Origin: JAIYDJ01 sp031400505
Lineage (GTDB): Bacteria; Pseudomonadota; Alphaproteobacteria; Rhodobacterales; Rhodobacteraceae
Direction: 5' to 3'
NCBI GenBank assembly: GCA_031400505.1
Contig: JANNPZ010000090.1
Coordinates: 44,342 to 108,341, forward strand
Length of the DNA stretch: 64,000 nucleotides
In this document: positions 51,652 to 60,638 of the stretch, piece by piece
Layout of the letters: each line of letters begins with the position of its first letter
Numbering within the stretch: position 1 is the first letter of the stretch
Position numbers and translations under genes: made by a program
The notes under the pieces: model-generated
What the model was told of the DNA's origin: nothing
The model's input: the letters and a program-made list of their open reading frames with translations, nothing else
Databases searched by the model: none

Positions 51652-52188
51652 TCAGTCGCCTTCGGCCAAAACCCTTTCTAACTCGGGCCGGAAGCGTTGC
51701 AGATAGTCGTCGCCCACCAGCGGGCCGATGAACTTGTACGCAACCGTGCCGTCGCCCTTGATGATGAACGTCTCGGGCGGGGCAGTGACGCCCCAATCCA
51801 GCCGCAGCTTGCCACGCGGGTCGGCAGCGATGGCGGCAAACGGGTTGCCATCCTGTGCCAGAAACGCCAGCGCATCTGCGGGCTTGTCCATCATGTTGAC
51901 GCCCACGACATGAATACCCTCCTCCGTGAGGGCAATCAGCGTCGGGTGTTCGGCACGGCAAGGCGGGCACCAACTTGCCCAGAAGTTGACGATGGTCACC
52001 TGTCCGCCCCGCAGATCCGCATCGCTCAGCAGTGCGATACCCGGCAGTGCCTCGGCAGCAATCGCCGGGGCAGGTTTGCCGATGAACACCGATTGCAGCG
52101 AATTGTCACCGTTGTGCATCCCGATCCAGAACATCGCGGCAAGCGCTGCGAACATTAGCGGCGGCAATAGAACAAGTGCTTTAGGCAT
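51652..52188 (-). CDS. ccmG: Cytochrome c biogenesis thioredoxin CcmG (DsbE)
   Basis: 178 residues from the ATG at 52188, overlapping the ccmD stop by 8 bases. An N-terminal membrane anchor (ALVLLPPLMFAALAAMFWIG) exports a periplasmic thioredoxin domain with the active-site WCPPC in NFWASWCPPCRAEHP and the CcmG-specific GVTAPPETFIIKGDG. It reduces apocytochrome c cysteines before haem ligation. The cluster ccmA-B-C-D-G is complete in order; ccmE, ccmF and ccmH are not in the window. Confidence 0.94.
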   Translation of the reverse strand: MPKALVLLPPLMFAALAAMFWIGMHNGDNSLQSVFIGKPAPAIAAEALPGIALLSDADLRGGQVTIVNFWASWCPPCRAEHPTLIALTEEGIHVVGVNMMDKPADALAFLAQDGNPFAAIAADPRGKLRLDWGVTAPPETFIIKGDGTVAYKFIGPLVGDDYLQRFRPELERVLAEGD

Positions 52189-52363
52189 CCCCGATCCCGT
52201 CATCACCGGCCTGGGACCGTGCCCGCGCCTCTGCCTCGTCAAGCGCCCGCTTCAGGCGTGCCCCTTGCCAAATGCTGACAACGACCAGCACCAACAGCAA
52301 GGTCAGCGAGGCACCATAAGCGCCCAGCACCGACGCCGCATATTTGCCCAAATCCGGTATCAT
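52181..52363 (-). CDS. ccmD: Haem exporter protein CcmD
   Basis: 60 residues, too short for most gene callers. MIPDLGKYAASVLGAYGASL leads into one membrane segment (LTLLLVLVVVSIWQGARL), then a charged tail (RALDEAEARARSQAGDDG). CcmD helps release holo-CcmE from CcmABC. Its ATG overlaps the ccmC stop by 4 bases and its stop overlaps ccmG by 8, so translation of all three is linked. Confidence 0.88.
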   Translation of the reverse strand: MIPDLGKYAASVLGAYGASLTLLLVLVVVSIWQGARLKRALDEAEARARSQAGDDGIGDA

Positions 52364-53091
52364 GCCAGCCGCCTTTCCCGCGCAAGCAAAGCCGCCATCC
52401 GCCGCGCCCTGATCTCGGTCCGCGTGCGCAGCAACACCAGCGTCAGGAACACCAAAAAGAACCCCGCAATGCAGGTCCACAGCGGATAGGCATAGACATC
52501 CGACACATTTTCCTCGCGATCCAGCGACAAAGACGCACCCTGATGCAGGCCCTGATTCCAGAACAATACCGCATATCGTGACAAGAACGCAAAGACCGAC
52601 CCGACGATGCACAGAACCGAAGTCAGGTCTGCGGCGGTATCGGGGTCCTCGACCGCCGCCCACAGCGCGATGTAGCCCAGATAGAACAGCGCCAGGATCA
52701 GGAACGCTGTCAGGCGCGGATCCCAGGCCCACCAGGTGCCCCACATCGGTTGCCCCCAGATTGCCCCGGTCACCAGCCCGATCACCGTGAAGGTCAGCCC
52801 GACCGGGGCCGCCGCCTTTGCCGCCAGCGCCGACACATGATGCCGCCGGATCAGCCAGATCAGCGAGGTCGCAAGCATCATGAACCACGCGGATGTCGCC
52901 ATGATCGCGGCGGGCACGTGGATGTAGATGATCTTGACGGTCGATCCCTGCTTGTAGTCATCAGGCGTCAAGAAGAACCCCCAGATGAGCCCGCCCAGCA
53001 GGGTGACCAAAGCCAGTCCGGTCACCCAGGGCAACAGCCAGCTGCTGGTCTGCATGAACTTCTTGGGGTTGGCATATTCCCAGATCGACAT
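52360..53091 (-). CDS. ccmC: Haem exporter protein CcmC
   Basis: 243 residues with six membrane segments. The tryptophan-rich haem-handling motif is seen as WGQPMWGTWWAWDPRLT (about 119-135), and two haem-ligand His are in YIHVPAAIMA (about 56) and near LHQGASLS (about 184). CcmC attaches haem to CcmE. The start MSIWEYANPKKF is typical of the family. Confidence 0.96.
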   Translation of the reverse strand: MSIWEYANPKKFMQTSSWLLPWVTGLALVTLLGGLIWGFFLTPDDYKQGSTVKIIYIHVPAAIMATSAWFMMLATSLIWLIRRHHVSALAAKAAAPVGLTFTVIGLVTGAIWGQPMWGTWWAWDPRLTAFLILALFYLGYIALWAAVEDPDTAADLTSVLCIVGSVFAFLSRYAVLFWNQGLHQGASLSLDREENVSDVYAYPLWTCIAGFFLVFLTLVLLRTRTEIRARRMAALLARERRLA

Positions 53092-53146
53092 GTACCTTAC
53101 GTCCGTTCTTCCGCGTCAAACTTCAAGTCACACTCCCGTCAGGCCC

Positions 53147-53821
53147 CTAGCGCAGGTTGACGCGAATTGCCGCAGCCGCCGCAAACGGCAACAGCGCGAG
53201 CGCACCCAACGTGATCGCCGCCTGAAACACCAGCGCGCCACCAAAGTCGAGCCCAAGTGCCCCGCGCCGCACCACTTCGGACCCGAAGATCAACGTTGGC
53301 ACATACATCGGCAGCACCAGCAGCGACATCAATAGCCCGCCACGCTTTAACCCGACTGTCAACGCCGCCCCGAACGCCCCGATCACCGACAGCGCCGGCG
53401 TGCCCACCAACAGCGACACCACAAGCCACAGATACCCCGGCGGGGCAAGGTTCAGAACGATGCCCAACACCGGAGCCGCCAGCACCAGGGGCAACCCTGT
53501 CACAACCCAATGCGCCAATGTCTTGGCCGCCACGACCCCTTCCAGCGGCAAGGGCGCCGTGGCCAGCAGGTCCAGCGAGCCGTCTTCGAAATCGAGCGCG
53601 AACAGCCGGTCAAGCGACAACAGGCAGGCCAGCAACGCACCGACCCACAGCACCCCCGGTGCAATGCGTGCCAGTGTGGCCGCCTCGGGCCCCACCCCCA
53701 ACGGCACCAGCACGGCCACCAGCAAAAAGAACGCAAGCCCAAGGCCGAATCCGCCCCCGGCCCGCACTGCCAACATCACATCGCGCAAGACCAGCGCCCT
53801 CATGCACCCGACCTCATGCAC
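53147..53821 (-). CDS. ccmB: Haem ABC exporter membrane protein CcmB
   Basis: Up to 224 residues with six hydrophobic segments; CcmB pairs with the ATPase CcmA. Marks include LFALDFEDGSLDLLATAPLP (about 69-88) and PLVLAAPVLGIVLNLAPPG. The start is either the GTG at 53821 or, more like the usual family start, the ATG at 53803 (MRALVLRDVMLAVRAGGG). The two starts are separated by a 14-base tandem duplication that also covers the ccmA stop region. Confidence 0.93.
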   Translation of the reverse strand: MHEVGCMRALVLRDVMLAVRAGGGFGLGLAFFLLVAVLVPLGVGPEAATLARIAPGVLWVGALLACLLSLDRLFALDFEDGSLDLLATAPLPLEGVVAAKTLAHWVVTGLPLVLAAPVLGIVLNLAPPGYLWLVVSLLVGTPALSVIGAFGAALTVGLKRGGLLMSLLVLPMYVPTLIFGSEVVRRGALGLDFGGALVFQAAITLGALALLPFAAAAAIRVNLR

Positions 53822-53830
53822 CCGACCTCA
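53801..53830. repeat. 14-base tandem duplication at the ccmA/ccmB junction
   Basis: The unit CATGCACCCGACCT occurs twice in a row, followed by CATGC. It duplicates the TGCATGAGG region, so the ccmB junction now has two possible start codons and the ccmA stop lies in the first copy. It may be a recent slippage event. Confidence 0.75.
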
Positions 53831-54445
53831 TGCAAAGGCCTTGTCGAAAGCACCCTGTGGCACGCCCACCGCCTTGAACGGCGAGATGTCCAATACCGCA
53901 GCCTCGGCCAACCCAAGGTCGATATGCGTGGCGATCAACGCGGCCCCTCCTTGCGCCAGATGCCCGCGCAGCATTGCCGCGAACAAAGCCACCGAACTGG
54001 CATCCAGCGACACCGTCGGTTCGTCCATCAACCACACTGCCCGCCCGGTGACCATCAGACGCGCAAGCCCCAGTCGCCGGCGCTGCCCCGCCGACAATTG
54101 CCCCGCACGCCTGTCGCGCAGCGCGGTAAGGTTCATCGAAACCAACGCCGGGTCGATACTGCGCACTCTGTAAACCTTTGCCCAGAACCACAGGTTCTCG
54201 GCCACGCTCAGTGTGGCCTTCACCCCGTCGGAATGCCCGGCATAGACCAGACTTTCGGGCGGCAGCGACACCGACCCCGCCGCGGCTGGCTGCAAGCCCG
54301 CAACCGTGCGCAAAAGGGTCGTCTTGCCGACACCGTTCGGCCCGCGCAGCACCATTGCCTGCCCGGCGGAAAGCCCGAAACTGACCCCCTCAAGCAGCAT
54401 CATCCCGCCACGGGCACAGGCCAGATTGTCGATCCGCAATTCCAT
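53828..54445 (-). CDS. ccmA: Haem ABC exporter ATP-binding protein CcmA
   Basis: 205 residues, a compact ABC ATPase. Walker A GPNGVGKTT (about 35-43), signature LSAGQRRRLGLAR (about 117-129), Walker B VWLMDEPT (about 135-142) and the switch His in IATHIDLG. CcmA hydrolyses ATP to free haem-CcmE from CcmC. First gene of the ccmABCDG block; no other promoter-proximal gene. Confidence 0.95.
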   Translation of the reverse strand: MELRIDNLACARGGMMLLEGVSFGLSAGQAMVLRGPNGVGKTTLLRTVAGLQPAAAGSVSLPPESLVYAGHSDGVKATLSVAENLWFWAKVYRVRSIDPALVSMNLTALRDRRAGQLSAGQRRRLGLARLMVTGRAVWLMDEPTVSLDASSVALFAAMLRGHLAQGGAALIATHIDLGLAEAAVLDISPFKAVGVPQGAFDKAFA

Positions 54446-54532
54446 GCCCGAAACCTATCCGAAGCCGCACGCCCCGACTAGCCCCCGCCCCCTGCCTTGC
54501 GATAGACATTCCCGAACCCAAGGAGAACGCCC

Positions 54533-55522
54533 ATGCTCAACCCCCGTCCCTTCGGCCCCAACGGTCGCCCGGTTTCCGCCGTAGGTTTTGGTGCCTGGGC
54601 CATCGGCGGAACCTGGGGCGAGGTCAGCACGGCGGATGCCCAGGCAGCCCTGAACGCCGCACTGGATGCGGGCGTCGATTTCATCGACACGGCTGATGTC
54701 TACGGCGACGGGCGGTCGGAACGCATCATTGCGCAAGTGCTGGCCAACCGCACCGGCCCGCGGCCCTTTGTTGCCACCAAGGCCGGACGGCGGATCACCC
54801 CGCATGTCGCGGAAAACTACACGCGCGCCACGCTCGAGGCGCATATCGACCGCAGCCGCGCCAACTTGCAGATGGATTGCCTTGACCTGGTGCAACTGCA
54901 CTGCCCGCCGTCGCCGACCTATGAAAGCACGCGGGTGTTCGATGCGATGCTTGCAATCCGCGACAGCGGCAAGATCGCGCAGTTCGGCGTCTCGGTCGAA
55001 CGGATCGACGAGGCGATGCGCGCCATCGACTACCCCGGCGTGATCTCGGTTCAGATCATCTACAACCTGTTCCGCCAACGCCCCGCCGAGGCTTTCTTTG
55101 CCGCCGCTGCCGCAAAGGGGATCGCCGTAATAGCCCGCGTCCCGCTCGCCTCGGGTCTCTTGACCGGCAAGATGACGGCCGACAGCAGCTTTGCCCCCGA
55201 CGATCACCGAAGTTTCAACCGCAATGGCGAGGCGTTCGACAAGGGCGAGACATTTTCGGGCGTCCCGTTCGATGTGGCACTGGCAGCAGTCGAGGAGTTG
55301 AGCCTGCTGGTTCCACAGGGCGTGGCGATGGCGGCCTTCGCGCTGCGCTGGATCCTGATGGAACAGGCGGTCACCGTGGTCATCCCAGGGTCAAGGTCTG
55401 CCAAGCAATCAACCGCCAATGCGGCAGCGCTGACGCTTCCCCCCTTGCCCACAGAAGCCATGGCCGCGACCCGCGACATCTATACCCGTCTGATCGCCCC
55501 GCACGTCCATCATCTTTGGTAG
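54533..55522 (+). CDS. Aldo/keto reductase
   Basis: 329 residues, a TIM-barrel NAD(P)H oxidoreductase. Family marks: VSAVGFGAWAIGGTWGE near 18, the catalytic Asp/Tyr in DFIDTADVYGDGRSE (about 49-63), Lys in KAGRRITPH (about 84) with LQMDCLDLVQLHCPP (His about 122), and the cofactor site VIPGSRSAKQ near 287. The catalytic Tyr, Lys and His are all present. The preceding AAGGAG at good spacing supports the start. The natural substrate is unknown. Confidence 0.9.
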   Translation: MLNPRPFGPNGRPVSAVGFGAWAIGGTWGEVSTADAQAALNAALDAGVDFIDTADVYGDGRSERIIAQVLANRTGPRPFVATKAGRRITPHVAENYTRATLEAHIDRSRANLQMDCLDLVQLHCPPSPTYESTRVFDAMLAIRDSGKIAQFGVSVERIDEAMRAIDYPGVISVQIIYNLFRQRPAEAFFAAAAAKGIAVIARVPLASGLLTGKMTADSSFAPDDHRSFNRNGEAFDKGETFSGVPFDVALAAVEELSLLVPQGVAMAAFALRWILMEQAVTVVIPGSRSAKQSTANAAALTLPPLPTEAMAATRDIYTRLIAPHVHHLW

Positions 55523-55579
55523 GTCCGGCAACCCGCTTTGCCTCTTGCCGTGGATGGGCCTAATTCATACCCTTGCACC

Positions 55580-56590
55580 ATGATCCACGCAGCCCCCCTT
55601 ATCGACCCGTTTGCCCGCGCGATTTCCTACCTGCGCGTGTCGGTCACCGACCGCTGCGATTTCCGCTGTACCTATTGCATGGCGGAACAGATGACCTTTC
55701 TGCCCAAGGCCAATCTGCTGAGCCTCGAAGAACTCGATCGGCTGTGTTCGGGCTTTGTCGGCATGGGCGTGCAGAAACTGCGGATCACCGGTGGCGAACC
55801 CTTGGTACGCAAAGGGATCCTTACGTTCTTTCAGGCGATGTCGCGGCATCTGGAAACGGGCGCCTTGCGCGAACTGACGCTGACCACCAACGGCAGCCAG
55901 TTGCGCAAATATGCGGCTGACCTTGCTGCTTGCGGGGTGCGGCGGATCAACGTGTCGCTGGATACGCTGGATGATGCCAAGTTCGCCCGGATTACCCGCT
56001 GGGGCCGCTTGCCGCAGGTTCTTGACGGGATCGCGGCCGCGCGCGAGGCGGGAATGGCTGTCAAGATCAACGCGGTGGCCCTGAAAGGGTTCAACGAGGA
56101 AGAACTGTTCACCCTGGCCGATTGGTGCGCGCGCGACGGCCACGACCTGACCTTCATCGAGGTGATGCCGATGGGCGATCTGGGCGAGCCGCAGCGGCTC
56201 GACCAGTACTGGAGCCTCAGGGATCTGCGCGCGCGGCTGGCCGAACGGTTCACCTTGATCGACCTGCCCGATCAGACGGGCGGACCGGCCCGCTATGTGC
56301 GGCTGCAAGAAACCGGGCAGCGCATCGGGTTCATCACGCCCCTGACGCACAACTTTTGTGAAAGCTGCAACAGGGTACGGCTGACATGTACCGGCGAGTT
56401 GTACATGTGTCTCGGGCAAGAGGACATGGCAGACCTGCGCGCGCCTCTGCGCGCCAGCCCCGACGACGCGCTGTTGACCCAAGCCATCCGGGCCGCCATC
56501 GCCCGCAAACCGCGTGGGCACGATTTCGACTATTCCCGTCAGAAGGTTGCAGGCCAGATGACACGTCACATGAGCCACACTGGCGGCTAG
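55580..56590 (+). CDS. moaA: GTP 3',8-cyclase MoaA
   Basis: 336 residues from the ATG at 55580 (MIHAAPLIDPFAR). Radical-SAM enzyme of molybdenum cofactor synthesis. The SAM cluster motif is CDFRCTYC (about 25-32), GGEP follows near 75, and the second cluster comes from CESCNRVRLTCTGELYMC (Cys-x2-Cys-x13-Cys, about 263-280) near the C-terminus. The usual terminal GG is present (HTGG), which is functionally required in MoaA. Confidence 0.96.
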   Translation: MIHAAPLIDPFARAISYLRVSVTDRCDFRCTYCMAEQMTFLPKANLLSLEELDRLCSGFVGMGVQKLRITGGEPLVRKGILTFFQAMSRHLETGALRELTLTTNGSQLRKYAADLAACGVRRINVSLDTLDDAKFARITRWGRLPQVLDGIAAAREAGMAVKINAVALKGFNEEELFTLADWCARDGHDLTFIEVMPMGDLGEPQRLDQYWSLRDLRARLAERFTLIDLPDQTGGPARYVRLQETGQRIGFITPLTHNFCESCNRVRLTCTGELYMCLGQEDMADLRAPLRASPDDALLTQAIRAAIARKPRGHDFDYSRQKVAGQMTRHMSHTGG

Positions 56591-56661
56591 GCCGCAATTG
56601 TCACAATTCTGTGCGCATCCCGCGTCATGCCGTCCGTCAGGCGAGAGTGCAGGAGCAAATC

Positions 56662-58074
56662 ATGAACCAGATATCCACGCTGCCCCTGTTGCGTCTTGGC
56701 TGGGAAGAGTGGGTAGCATTGCCGGGGCTGGGGCTGCCGGCGCTGACGGCAAAGGTCGATACCGGCGCGCGTACCTCGGCCTTGCATGCTTTTGACATCG
56801 AGGCCTTCGGCCCGGCGGCTGCCCCGCATGTCCGCTTTGCCGTCCACCCGATCCCGGGACGCACCGATGTCACGCTGGCCTGTTCGGCCCCGATCCTTGA
56901 CCGGCGCGAGGTCACCTCGTCAAACGGCGAATCAGAGATGCGCTTTGTCATTCAGACCGACCTTCAGCTTGGCCCCCGCCGCTGGCCTATCGAAGTGACC
57001 CTGACCGACCGTGCCAACATGGCCAACCGGATGCTGCTGGGGCGGCAGGCCTTGGGCGAAGGCGCCGTGATCAGTCCGACCGAATCCTTCCTGCAACCGA
57101 TGCTGGGCTATGACAGCTATTTCTCGCCTTCCCTGCTGGCCCGAATGCCGACGCGCACCCTGCGAATCGCAATTCTTTCCCGCGAAGGCGGGGCGTATTC
57201 CACCCGGCGGATGGTCGAAGAGGCGACCAAACGCGGTCATGTCACCGAAGTCATCGACACCTCGCGCTGCTACATGGCGATCAATTCGCTGGCGGCGGAG
57301 ATCCACTATGACGGCGCCCGCCTGCCGCATTTCGACGCGATCATTCCGCGCATCGGGGTGTCGGTCACGGCCTATGGCGCCGCCGTTCTGCGGCAGTTTC
57401 AGTCGCGCGGTACATTCACGATCAACAGCGCCGAAGGCATCGTGGCGTCGCGGGACAAACTGCACGCCCACCAGATTCTTGCGCGCCACCGCATCGGCAT
57501 GCCAACCACCGCCTTCGCGTCCTCTCCCAAGGATACCGACAACCTGATCGGCCTGGTGGGGGGCGCGCCCCTGGTGGTAAAGCTGCTGGAAAGCACCCAA
57601 GGCAAAGGCGTGGTCCTGGCCGAAACCCCATCTGCGGCGCAATCCCTGATCTCGGCCTTCCGCGGTCTTCGCGCCGATTTTCTGGTTCAGGATTTCGTGG
57701 CCGAAGCAAAGGGCGTCGATATCCGCTGCTTTGTCATCGATGGCAAAGTCGTAGCCTCGATGCGCCGCCGGGGTGCCCCGGGCGAATTTCGCTCGAACCT
57801 GCATCAAGGCGGCACCGCCGAACCCGTCCGGATCAGCCCGGCCGAACGCGAAGTGGCCGTGCGCGCGGCGCATGCCTTCCGGCTTGGTCTGGCTGGGGTC
57901 GACCTGCTTCGGTCCGCCGACGGGCCAAAGGTGCTTGAGGTCAACTCCTCCCCGGGCCTTCAGGGAATAGAGACGGCAACCGGCAAGAACCTCGCCGGCC
58001 TGCTGCTTGATGCGATCGAGCGCAAGGTCCGTCCGCTGCCCGCCCGTCGCAGCCGCGCGCGAAAGCTGACCTAG
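56662..58074 (+). CDS. rimK: RimB-RimK fusion: putative protease domain plus S6 modification ATP-grasp ligase
   Basis: 470 residues from the ATG at 56662 (AGGAG upstream). Residues about 1-140 form a RimB-type retropepsin-like domain with the aspartic signature KVDTGARTSALHAFD (about 31-45); residues about 165-455 form an ATP-grasp RimK with LRIAILSREGGAYSTRRM at its start, KLLESTQGKGVVL in the grasp region and EVNSSPGLQGIE near the end. RimK adds glutamates to ribosomal protein S6. The combination of both in one chain is a known arrangement in some bacteria, where they otherwise are separate genes. The fusion suggests addition and removal of the tail by one protein. Confidence 0.88.
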   Translation: MNQISTLPLLRLGWEEWVALPGLGLPALTAKVDTGARTSALHAFDIEAFGPAAAPHVRFAVHPIPGRTDVTLACSAPILDRREVTSSNGESEMRFVIQTDLQLGPRRWPIEVTLTDRANMANRMLLGRQALGEGAVISPTESFLQPMLGYDSYFSPSLLARMPTRTLRIAILSREGGAYSTRRMVEEATKRGHVTEVIDTSRCYMAINSLAAEIHYDGARLPHFDAIIPRIGVSVTAYGAAVLRQFQSRGTFTINSAEGIVASRDKLHAHQILARHRIGMPTTAFASSPKDTDNLIGLVGGAPLVVKLLESTQGKGVVLAETPSAAQSLISAFRGLRADFLVQDFVAEAKGVDIRCFVIDGKVVASMRRRGAPGEFRSNLHQGGTAEPVRISPAEREVAVRAAHAFRLGLAGVDLLRSADGPKVLEVNSSPGLQGIETATGKNLAGLLLDAIERKVRPLPARRSRARKLT

Positions 58075-58077
58075 TCC

Positions 58078-58113
58078 CATCCTCTGTTCAAAAACATCCC
58101 CACCGGATGCTCC
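58078..58113 (+). repeat. Recurrent intergenic hairpin element, copy E (partial)
   Basis: Starts CATCCTCTGTTCAAAAACATCC right after the rimK fusion gene, matching the 5' part of copies A and B, then departs; a short CATCC/GGATG stem follows. It lies between convergent genes. Confidence 0.55.
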
Positions 58114-58166
58114 AACCGTTGGGTACGCATATGCCAGGGCAGGACCATGGCGGACCCGCACCACCC

Positions 58167-59330
58167 TCAGGCCGGCATCCGTGCCTCGGCCATCCCGGCA
58201 TACCAGCTTGCCCCAAAAGGAATGGCCTCGTCATCGAAGTTGTAGGCCGGATGGTGCAAAGCCGCCGTATCGCCATTGCCGGTGTAGATATAGGCACCCG
58301 GGCGTTCGTTCAGCATATAGCTGAAGTCTTCTGACCACATCATAGGCGCAAGATCGGCGTCAACCTGCGCCGAGACGGCCCGCGCCACGTCCACGGCATA
58401 GGCGGTATACTCAACCGTATTGACGGTAGTCGGATAGCCCCGCTCATAGACCACGGCACCCGCAGCCCCCAAGGCCATGGCCGTACCGGTCACGATTTCG
58501 GAAATCCGGCGTTCCACATAGTCCTGCACGCCTCCCTCCATCGTGCGTGCCGTGCCCTTCATCTTCACGACCTGCGGGATCACGTTATGCGCCGTGCTGT
58601 CAGTGGTTATGGTGCAGACGCTGATCACCGCTTGCTTCAGCGGATCAACCCCGCGGCTGACAATCGATTGCAAAGCCACGATGATGTGGGCGGCCACAAC
58701 CATGGTGTCGATGCACTCATGCGGCTTGGCTGCATGGCCGCCCTTGCCCGTTACCGTGATCTCGAATTGATCCGCCGCCGCCATCAACGCGCCGGGGCGG
58801 GTCGCAAAATGGCCCAGCGGAAGGCCGGGCATGTTGTGCATCCCGTAGACTTCCTGAATCCCCCAGCGGTCCATCATGCCATCTGCGCACATCTCGCGAC
58901 CACCGCCGCTGCCCTCTTCTGCGGGCTGAAAGATCACGACAGTCGTGCCGTCAAAGTTCCGCGTCTCGGCCAGGTATTTCGCGGCCCCCAGCAGCATCGT
59001 CGTATGCCCGTCATGCCCGCAGGCATGCATCTTGCCCGGGGTCTTTGACGCGTATTCTACCCCCGTCTGCTCAAGGATCGGCAATGCGTCCATATCGGCG
59101 CGCAGGCCCACCACGCGGCCCGATGCGGTGGTGCGCCCTTTGATCACGCCGATCACCCCGGTGCGCCCGATCCCCTCCACCACCTCGTCGCAACCATAGG
59201 ACCGCAGCAACTGCGCCACCCGCGCCGCCGTGCGGTGAACATCGAACAGCAATTCGGGATGCTCGTGAAAATCCTGCCGGATTTCGGTGAGTTCGGGCAG
59301 CATGTCTGCGATGCGGTTCTTGACGGGCAT
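58167..59330 (-). CDS. M20 family aminoacylase/amidohydrolase (HipO-like)
   Basis: 387 residues. The M20 zinc site is complete: ACGHDGHTTMLLGAA (His about 104), the Glu pair in QPAEEGSGGGREM (about 135-145), and GHFATRPGALMAA with His in the second metal region. The start resembles hippurate hydrolases (MLPELTEIRQDFHEHPEL, about 8-25). It removes acyl groups from amino acids or indole conjugates; the substrate is unproven. It begins 3 bases after the stop of the Hsp70-like gene, so the two are co-transcribed. Confidence 0.92.
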   Translation of the reverse strand: MPVKNRIADMLPELTEIRQDFHEHPELLFDVHRTAARVAQLLRSYGCDEVVEGIGRTGVIGVIKGRTTASGRVVGLRADMDALPILEQTGVEYASKTPGKMHACGHDGHTTMLLGAAKYLAETRNFDGTTVVIFQPAEEGSGGGREMCADGMMDRWGIQEVYGMHNMPGLPLGHFATRPGALMAAADQFEITVTGKGGHAAKPHECIDTMVVAAHIIVALQSIVSRGVDPLKQAVISVCTITTDSTAHNVIPQVVKMKGTARTMEGGVQDYVERRISEIVTGTAMALGAAGAVVYERGYPTTVNTVEYTAYAVDVARAVSAQVDADLAPMMWSEDFSYMLNERPGAYIYTGNGDTAALHHPAYNFDDEAIPFGASWYAGMAEARMPA

Positions 59331-59333
59331 GAG

Positions 59334-60638
59334 CTATCTCCTTTGGCGGTCAGCCTGCGCCAACCCGGCACCCGGCGCAACCCCGGCAAAACGCCGCGCG
59401 GCATCCAGGGCAAGGCCGGTTCCGACTGACCCCAGCATGTCGCCCGTCGCAATCCGCACCCCCGGCACTTCGGCCTCTACCAGCGCACGCAGCACGGGCA
59501 AGCCGGACGAGCCACCGGTCATGAACACAGTGCCCACCTGATCGGCCCGCACCCCCGCGGTGGTCAGCAGACTGCGCATCGTCGCACCCACCCGCGCCAC
59601 CGGAGCGGCCACGGCCGCCTCGAAATCCGCGCGGGTGGCAATCGGGTTCGGCCCCCCGGTCAGATCCGAAAGTGCCAGTCGCGCGGCCTCGCTGCCCGAC
59701 AGCGCGATCTTTGCCTCTTCCACGGCCATCGCCAACCCGTGCCCGGCCCGTTTTGCGATCACCCGGCGCAACCTTGCGATCCGTTCGGGATGATCCGCCT
59801 CACCGGCCAGCGCCTTCAGGTCGGCCTCGATGCGCTGGGTGTATAGAAAGTTGATCCGGTGCCATGTCGCAAGGTCCAGATAGTAGTGCCGCGGCATCAC
59901 CGCACGGCCCTGCCCGGTCGTCGTCAGGTATCCCAGGCCCGGCATCACGCTGGCCAATGACAAAAGCCGGTCAAAATCCGTACCACCTACCCGGATCCCG
60001 TCATTGGCCAGGATATCCGCCACCCGATCCGCGACTTTGGCCCGCTGCGGTGACACCCGCACCAAAGAGAAGTCCGATGTCCCGCCACCGATATCGACGA
60101 TCAGCACCAGTTCTTCCGCGGCAATCGTGCTTTCATAGTGCAGCGCCGCTGCGATCGGCTCGTACTGAAAGCCGATCTCGCGGAACCCGACGGATGCTGC
60201 AATCTCGCCCAGCACGGTTTGCGCGCCAAGATCGCCGGCCGGGTCATCCTCGACGAAATGCACGGGGCGCCCAAGGACGACCGCTTCTGTCCCCGGCTGC
60301 ACCGCGTCCAGCCGCACGCGCAACTCGGCAAAAAACCGCGCCAGAATGTCGCGAAACGACACCGCCCGGTTGCCCATCCGCGTGCGATCATTGATCAGCG
60401 ATGACCCAAGCGTGCTTTTCAGCCCCCGCATCAGCCGACCCTCTTCGCCCTTCACATAGGCATCAATCGCGGCGCGGCCAAATTCGGGCGGATCATCGGA
60501 ATGCCAGAACACGGCAGATGGCAGGGTAACGTGGTCGTCTTCCAAGGCAATCAGACGTGCAAGGCTTTGATCCGCCAGTGCCACCGTCGAATTCGAGGTG
60601 CCAAAGTCTATCCCGCAAGTCAGGGTCTGGCGGGGCAT
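59334..60638 (-). CDS. Hsp70-family protein of the YegD type
   Basis: 434 residues. The ATPase core of the actin/Hsp70 fold is present: GIDFGTSNSTVAL (phosphate 1, about 9-21), LVLIVDIGGGTSDFSLVRV (phosphate 2, about 189-207) and MTGGSSGLPVLRAL (adenosine region, about 389-402). The substrate-binding and lid domains of DnaK are absent, as in YegD. Such proteins have no settled function. It sits in front of an M20 enzyme and, across a 295-base gap, argE on the same strand. Confidence 0.88.
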   Translation of the reverse strand: MPRQTLTCGIDFGTSNSTVALADQSLARLIALEDDHVTLPSAVFWHSDDPPEFGRAAIDAYVKGEEGRLMRGLKSTLGSSLINDRTRMGNRAVSFRDILARFFAELRVRLDAVQPGTEAVVLGRPVHFVEDDPAGDLGAQTVLGEIAASVGFREIGFQYEPIAAALHYESTIAAEELVLIVDIGGGTSDFSLVRVSPQRAKVADRVADILANDGIRVGGTDFDRLLSLASVMPGLGYLTTTGQGRAVMPRHYYLDLATWHRINFLYTQRIEADLKALAGEADHPERIARLRRVIAKRAGHGLAMAVEEAKIALSGSEAARLALSDLTGGPNPIATRADFEAAVAAPVARVGATMRSLLTTAGVRADQVGTVFMTGGSSGLPVLRALVEAEVPGVRIATGDMLGSVGTGLALDAARRFAGVAPGAGLAQADRQRR

